The position numbers and the translations under genes were made by a program. A model generated the notes under the pieces. The model was given only the letters and a program-made list of their open reading frames with translations, made no database searches and had not been told where the DNA came from. This document shows, one piece after another, positions 60,457 through 64,000 of a DNA stretch of 64,000 nt. This DNA comes from Cupriavidus alkaliphilus (lineage in GTDB: Bacteria > Pseudomonadota > Gammaproteobacteria > Burkholderiales > Burkholderiaceae): contig NZ_FMAD01000005.1 of assembly GCF_900094595.1 (NCBI RefSeq), positions 1 to 64,000 of the forward strand, written 5' to 3'. How positions within the stretch are numbered: the stretch's first letter is position 1; each line of letters begins with the position of its first letter.

Positions 60457-61347
60457 CTACTGCACCGCGGCCTGCGCCGCCGCCAGGAAGCGCTGCACCT
60501 GGCGGTCGCCGTCATCGGGCCGCGCCGCCAGCGCGATGCCGATGCGGCCCGCCGGCCGCGGGCTCGACAACGGCAGGAAGCGCACGCGCCGGTTGGCGTA
60601 GCGCGCCGCCACGCTCGGCACCAGCGCCACGCCCAATCCGCTTTCCACCAGGCTCACCTGGGTCTGCACCTGCACCGCCTCCTGCGTGACGCGCGGCACG
60701 AAGCCCGCCTGCTGGCACAGCATCATCGCCACGGCATGCAGGTTGGGCACCTGCGCCGCCGGATACATGATGAAGGGCTCATCGGCCAGCGTGCGCAGCG
60801 CGATCGCGTCCGCGCGCGCCAAGGGGCTGTCGGCCGGCACCGCGGCGACGAAGACATCGTTCTCCAGCGGCGTCAGTGCATAGCCGCCGCTGCTCAGGAT
60901 CGGGAAGCGCACCAGTCCGGCATCGATCTGGTGCCTCTCCAGCCGGTCGAGGATCGCGGCGGTGGTGGATTCATGCAGGATCAGCTCGATGCCGGGATGC
61001 GCGGCGCGGAACGCCGGGATCAGCTTGGGCAGCAGCGCATAAGTCGCCGAGCCGATAAAGCCGATGCGCAACGCGCCGCGCTCGCCCTGCCCCGCCGCCA
61101 TCGCCGCGGCGCGCGCCTGCTGCGCGTGAAACAGCGCCCGGCGCGCGTCATGCAGCGCGGCCTCGCCCGCCTGCGTCAGCCGCACCCCGCGCGAGGTGCG
61201 CACGAACAGCGCCGTGCCGAGCTGCTCCTCGAGCTTGCGGATCGAGATCGAAAGCGGCGGCTGCGCCATGTGCAGCCGCTCGGCGGCGCGGTGAAAGTTG
61301 CCGGTCTCGGCCAGGGCGACGAACTGCTGCAGTTGGCGCAGGTCCAT
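60457..61347 (-). CDS. LysR-family transcriptional regulator
   Basis: A 296-aa regulator. The HTH is at ~1-60 (MDLRQLQQFVALAETGNFHR, then QPPLSISIRKLEEQLGTALF). The effector domain includes LRIGFIGSATYALLPKLIPA and VESGLGVALVPSVAARYANR, the BenM/CatM-like fold. The ATG at 61347 is chosen over an upstream TTG. It is divergent from the CoA-transferase operon and most likely activates it in response to the substrate or its CoA ester. Confidence 0.92.
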   Translation of the reverse strand: MDLRQLQQFVALAETGNFHRAAERLHMAQPPLSISIRKLEEQLGTALFVRTSRGVRLTQAGEAALHDARRALFHAQQARAAAMAAGQGERGALRIGFIGSATYALLPKLIPAFRAAHPGIELILHESTTAAILDRLERHQIDAGLVRFPILSSGGYALTPLENDVFVAAVPADSPLARADAIALRTLADEPFIMYPAAQVPNLHAVAMMLCQQAGFVPRVTQEAVQVQTQVSLVESGLGVALVPSVAARYANRRVRFLPLSSPRPAGRIGIALAARPDDGDRQVQRFLAAAQAAVQ

Positions 61348-61384
61348 GGTCTGCAATATCCAATGAATATCAATTCCTAAAAAA

Positions 61385-61394
61385 CTAATATTAG
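61385..61394. promoter_or_regulatory. A/T-rich palindrome CTAATATTAG in the lysR/caiB intergenic region
   Basis: A perfect 10-bp palindrome lies in the 104-bp divergent region, next to two ATATC-type half sites (61357-61377). This is a typical place for a LysR-type box, though the full T-N11-A repeat is not clear. Confidence 0.4.
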
Positions 61395-61451
61395 ACCAGC
61401 CCGCCCCCCTGATCTACCCTGTGGCCCACAGTACAAAAGATCGGAGACACT

Positions 61452-62675
61452 ATGCTGCCGCTTGCAGGCATCCGCGTGGTCGACCTGTCCACGGTGGTGA
61501 TGGGGCCGTATGCCAGCCAGTGGCTGGCCGACCTGGGCGCCGAGGTGATCAAGGTCGAGCCGCCCGAGGGCGATTCCACGCGCCGCACCGGACCCGCCGC
61601 CGAACCCGGCATGGCGGCGATCTTCCTGGGGGTCAACCGCGGCAAGCGCAGCGTGGTGCTGGACCTGAAGCAGCCGGCCGCGCAGGCGGCGCTGGAGCGC
61701 GTGCTGGCCGGCGCCGACGTGCTGATGCACAGCATGCGCCCCCAGAAGCTGGCAGCGCTGGGGCTGGCGCCCGATGCGGTGCGGGCGCGCCACCCCGATC
61801 TGGTCTTTGTCAGCCTGCTGGGCTTTGCCGAGGACGGCCCCTACGGCGGCCGGCCGGCGTATGACGACATCATCCAGGGCCTGTCCGGCAATGCCGCGCT
61901 GATGGCGGCGCAGACCGGCGACAGCCGCTACTTCCCCACCATTGCCGCCGACAAGACCAGCGGGCTGGTGGCCGCGCTGTCGGTCTGCGCGGCGCTGGCC
62001 GGGCGCGCGCGGCGCCAGGCCGATGGCGGCGCCGGCGCTGGCACGCTGGTCGAGGTGCCGATGTTCGAATCGATGGTGGCGTTCAACCTGGTCGAGCACT
62101 TCTACGGCCACCACTTCGAGCCGCCGCGCGGCCCGAGCGGCTATCCGCGCGTGCTGGCGCCATTGCGCCGCCCCTACCGCAGCGCGGATGGCCACGTCTG
62201 CATGATGCCGTACACCGACGCGCACTGGCGCGACTTCTTCCATGCCGCCGGACGCCCCGAGCTGGCTGCCGATGCGCGCTTTGCCGACATCGCCGCCCGC
62301 ACCGAGCATATCGAGACCCTGTACGAACTGACCGGCGAGATCGTGCAAGGGCACAGCACCGCGCACTGGGCGGCGCTGTGCGAACGCCTGCAGATCCCGG
62401 TGGCGCGCATCAATGCGCTGGACGACCTGCAGGACGATCCGCACCTGGCCGCGACGGGCTTCTTCGAGACCGCCGAGGATCCCGCCATGGGCACGCTGCG
62501 CTTTCCCGGCGCGCCGGTGCGTTTCGATGGCCAGCGCGCGCCGCTGGCCGTGCCGCCGCGGCTGGGCGAGCACACCAGGGATGTGCTGGCACAGGCCGGC
62601 CTGGGTGCCGACGAAATCGAGCAACTGCAACGCAGCGGTGCCGCACGCTGTGCGACCGCCAGGGAGACACCATGA
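61452..62675 (+). CDS. CaiB/BaiF-family CoA transferase
   Basis: A 407-aa class III CoA transferase. The N-terminal part reads LAGIRVVDLSTVVMGPYASQ, then LGAEVIKVEPPEGDSTRRTG. The expected catalytic Asp lies in YDDIIQGLSGNAAL (near 140), followed by FPTIAADKTSGLVAALSV. It moves CoA between acids, typically making an acyl-CoA from a free acid and succinyl- or acetyl-CoA. It heads an operon with the MaoC and acyl-CoA dehydrogenase genes and probably activates their substrate. Confidence 0.93.
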   Translation: MLPLAGIRVVDLSTVVMGPYASQWLADLGAEVIKVEPPEGDSTRRTGPAAEPGMAAIFLGVNRGKRSVVLDLKQPAAQAALERVLAGADVLMHSMRPQKLAALGLAPDAVRARHPDLVFVSLLGFAEDGPYGGRPAYDDIIQGLSGNAALMAAQTGDSRYFPTIAADKTSGLVAALSVCAALAGRARRQADGGAGAGTLVEVPMFESMVAFNLVEHFYGHHFEPPRGPSGYPRVLAPLRRPYRSADGHVCMMPYTDAHWRDFFHAAGRPELAADARFADIAARTEHIETLYELTGEIVQGHSTAHWAALCERLQIPVARINALDDLQDDPHLAATGFFETAEDPAMGTLRFPGAPVRFDGQRAPLAVPPRLGEHTRDVLAQAGLGADEIEQLQRSGAARCATARETP

Positions 62676-63133
62676 CGCATGCACAACTGCCCCGCCTGGG
62701 CCAGGGCTTCTACTGGCAAGACCTGCACGAGGGCCAGGCCTTCCGCACCTTCGCCCGCACCGTGACCGAGACTGATCTGGTCAACTTCATCTCGGTCACC
62801 GGCATGGTCGAGGCCATCTTTATCGAAGCCGGCTACGGCGGCGGCGCGATCCAGGGGCGGCCGGTGCCGGGGGCGCTGACCTACGCGCTGATCGAAGGCT
62901 TCATCCTGCAGACCATGATCCAGGGCACCGGGCTGGCCATGCTGGAACTCACGCAGCAGATCCACGCCCCGGTGCTGGTGGGCGACACCATCCACGCCAC
63001 CGTGACCGTGACCGGCATCCGCCCGACCTCGCGCAGCGGCCGCGCGGTGGTGGATTCGCGCATCGAGGTGTTCAACCAGCGCGGGGAGCAGGTCATGACC
63101 TATACCGCGCGCCGGCTGCTGGCAGGACGGTGA
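62672..63133 (+). CDS. MaoC-family hotdog dehydratase
   Basis: A 153-aa hotdog-fold hydratase. Motifs are GQGFYWQDLHEGQAFRTFAR, then TETDLVNFISVTGMVEAIFI, and VLVGDTIHATVTVTGIRPTS at the second strand pair. It hydrates an enoyl-CoA. The ATG overlaps the CoA-transferase stop by 4 bp (ATGA), so the two are co-translated. The 330 bp after it are filled by hairpin repeats. Confidence 0.9.
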   Translation: MTHAQLPRLGQGFYWQDLHEGQAFRTFARTVTETDLVNFISVTGMVEAIFIEAGYGGGAIQGRPVPGALTYALIEGFILQTMIQGTGLAMLELTQQIHAPVLVGDTIHATVTVTGIRPTSRSGRAVVDSRIEVFNQRGEQVMTYTARRLLAGR

Positions 63134-63198
63134 ACCCATGAGCTTGCGCCTCGATGGCATCAAGGTTGCGGCGTGCCTGCGTCTTCCCTCACCCCCTG

Positions 63199-63224
63199 CC
63201 CCTCTCCCGCAAGCGGGAGAGGGG
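63199..63224. repeat. REP-like hairpin, CCCCTCTCCCGC-AA-GCGGGAGAGGGG
   Basis: Perfect 12-bp arms. It is the first of three hairpins in the MaoC/acyl-CoA dehydrogenase gap, of the same family as 38817 and 42518. Confidence 0.8.
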
Positions 63225-63288
63225 AGCAAGCCTTCGGCACGTGAAGACGCGCACCCTGTAGCAAGACCTTCTCCAGCGACGGTTTTCT

Positions 63289-63312
63289 CCCTCTCCCGCT
63301 TGCGGGAGAGGG
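63289..63312. repeat. REP-like hairpin, CCCTCTCCCGC-TT-GCGGGAGAGGG
   Basis: Perfect 11-bp arms; second hairpin of the gap. The TT loop shows it is the family motif in reverse orientation. Confidence 0.8.
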
Positions 63313-63381
63313 TTGGGGTGAGGGCCGGCGTGTCGACAAGGTCTTGCGCAGCGGCGTGCCACCGCCTTCCTTCTTCCCCAG

Positions 63382-63407
63382 CCCGTCACCCGCAAGCGGG
63401 GGACGGG
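63382..63407. repeat. REP-like hairpin, degenerate third copy
   Basis: CCCGTC-ACCCGC-AA-GCGGG-GGACGGG keeps the CCCGCAAGCGGG core with diverged outer arms. Confidence 0.6.
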
Positions 63408-63463
63408 CGCACGGCGCTGGCATCTGGAACCGACTTCAAAGTATCAAGCCACAGGATTTCACC

Positions 63464-64000
63464 GTGACCGCATTGCTCTCCACCTTCACCCTCACCACAC
63501 TGCCGCCGCGCGCCGTCGCGTTCCGCGCCGAGGTGCGGGCCTTCCTGGAACAACACCTGCCGGCGCTGCCGCCGGAAACACGCGCGCGCTCGTGGATGGG
63601 CTTCGATGCCGCATTCAGCCGGGCGCTGGCCGCGCGCGGCTGGGTCGGCATCACCTTGCCCGCGCAGTACGGCGGCGCGGGGCTGGATCCGTTCTCGCGC
63701 TTCGTGCTGGTGGAAGAGTTGCTGGCCTGCGGCGCGCCGGTGTCGGCGCACTGGATCGCCGACCGCCAGAGCGGCCCGCTGATCCTGCGCTACGGCAACG
63801 ACGCGCAGAAGGCGCGCTACCTGCCCGCGATCAGCCGCGGCGAGGCCTTTTTCTGCATCGGCATGAGCGAGCCCAATTCCGGCTCGGACCTGGCCAGCGT
63901 GGCCACGCGCGCGGTGCTTCAGCCGGATGGCAGCTGGCGCCTGAACGGGCGCAAGATCTGGACCACCAACGCCGACCGCTGCCACTTCATGATTGCGCTG
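63464..64000 (+). CDS. acyl-CoA dehydrogenase (partial, 3' end beyond the window)
   Basis: The frame is open from a GTG at 63464 to the end of the window (179 codons), with AGGA upstream. It is an acyl-CoA dehydrogenase: LPPRAVAFRAEVRAFLEQHL at the N-terminus, GWVGITLPAQYGGAGLDPF, and the FAD/substrate motifs CIGMSEPNSGSDLASVATRA and LNGRKIWTTNADRCHFMIAL. It continues the CaiB/MaoC operon after ~330 bp of hairpin repeats. The catalytic base and C-terminal domain lie outside the window. Confidence 0.92.
   Translation, partial: MTALLSTFTLTTLPPRAVAFRAEVRAFLEQHLPALPPETRARSWMGFDAAFSRALAARGWVGITLPAQYGGAGLDPFSRFVLVEELLACGAPVSAHWIADRQSGPLILRYGNDAQKARYLPAISRGEAFFCIGMSEPNSGSDLASVATRAVLQPDGSWRLNGRKIWTTNADRCHFMIAL

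Noticed and set aside
63199..63407. Three hairpins in a row as a possible CRISPR array
   Set aside because: The repeats are palindromes with both orientations and diverged copies and no equal-length spacers; they match the REP-like family elsewhere in the window.

Overview
The window is GC-rich, gene-dense bacterial DNA. It opens on the 5' end of a 16S rRNA gene whose leader has a betaproteobacterial character. It carries four Bug-type (tripartite tricarboxylate, TTT) periplasmic receptor genes without any TctA/TctB membrane partner. These traits, with the many IclR/LysR regulators and acyl-CoA genes, suggest Burkholderiales, most likely Cupriavidus or a close relative. The genus is inferred from content, not from a database search.

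Layout. 1-570: 16S rRNA start, leader, boxA-like site and a strong rRNA promoter, all on the minus strand. 570-7240: an exonuclease/GIY-YIG fusion protein, a small exported protein, a flavin split-barrel protein, a glutathione transferase with a divergent LysR gene, a TetR gene with its own operator-like repeats, a histidine phosphatase and a terminator. 7324-19073: an acyl-CoA (beta-oxidation) region with thiolase, thioesterase, nitronate monooxygenase, crotonase, nitroreductase, a large MalT-like LuxR regulator, an acyl-CoA ligase and a PimD/PimC-like acyl-CoA dehydrogenase pair. 19173-19836: a 664-bp non-coding, nested palindromic element. 20009-29491: a NicC-like flavin monooxygenase with an IclR gene, then a minus-strand operon for a three-subunit molybdenum hydroxylase with CoxG, an IclR regulator and two Bug receptors. 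29815-37279: a MarR gene, then an IclR-headed operon with a periplasmic binding protein, a thiolase-fold/DUF35 pair, a Bug receptor and an ADP-forming acyl-CoA synthetase. 37306-50674: a 13-kb minus-strand aromatic-degradation cluster (small HTH protein, Rieske oxygenase, two SDRs, cupin, IclR, ThDP enzyme, aspartate dehydrogenase, ALDH, extradiol dioxygenase, Rieske reductase, MFS transporter, hydrolase). A divergent porin and a Bug gene follow to 53198. 53343-58945: a YetF-like protein, an acyl-CoA synthetase/SDR operon and a large MscS channel. 59259-64000: a LuxR-type regulator, then a LysR gene divergent from a CoA-transferase/MaoC/acyl-CoA dehydrogenase operon that runs off the end.

Two regulatory networks stand out. 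First, a 16-bp palindrome (TCGTCGGAAGCGACGA, three exact and two near copies) lies in four promoter regions up to 48 kb apart, all serving acyl-CoA genes. This looks like an undescribed regulon operator. Second, a 16-bp motif (GTTTTAYTAATGAAAC and close variants) lies upstream of the molybdenum-hydroxylase operon, the aromatic cluster, the hydrolase and the porin. The first two of these operons each encode one of two closely similar IclR proteins, so the two pathways may be cross-regulated.
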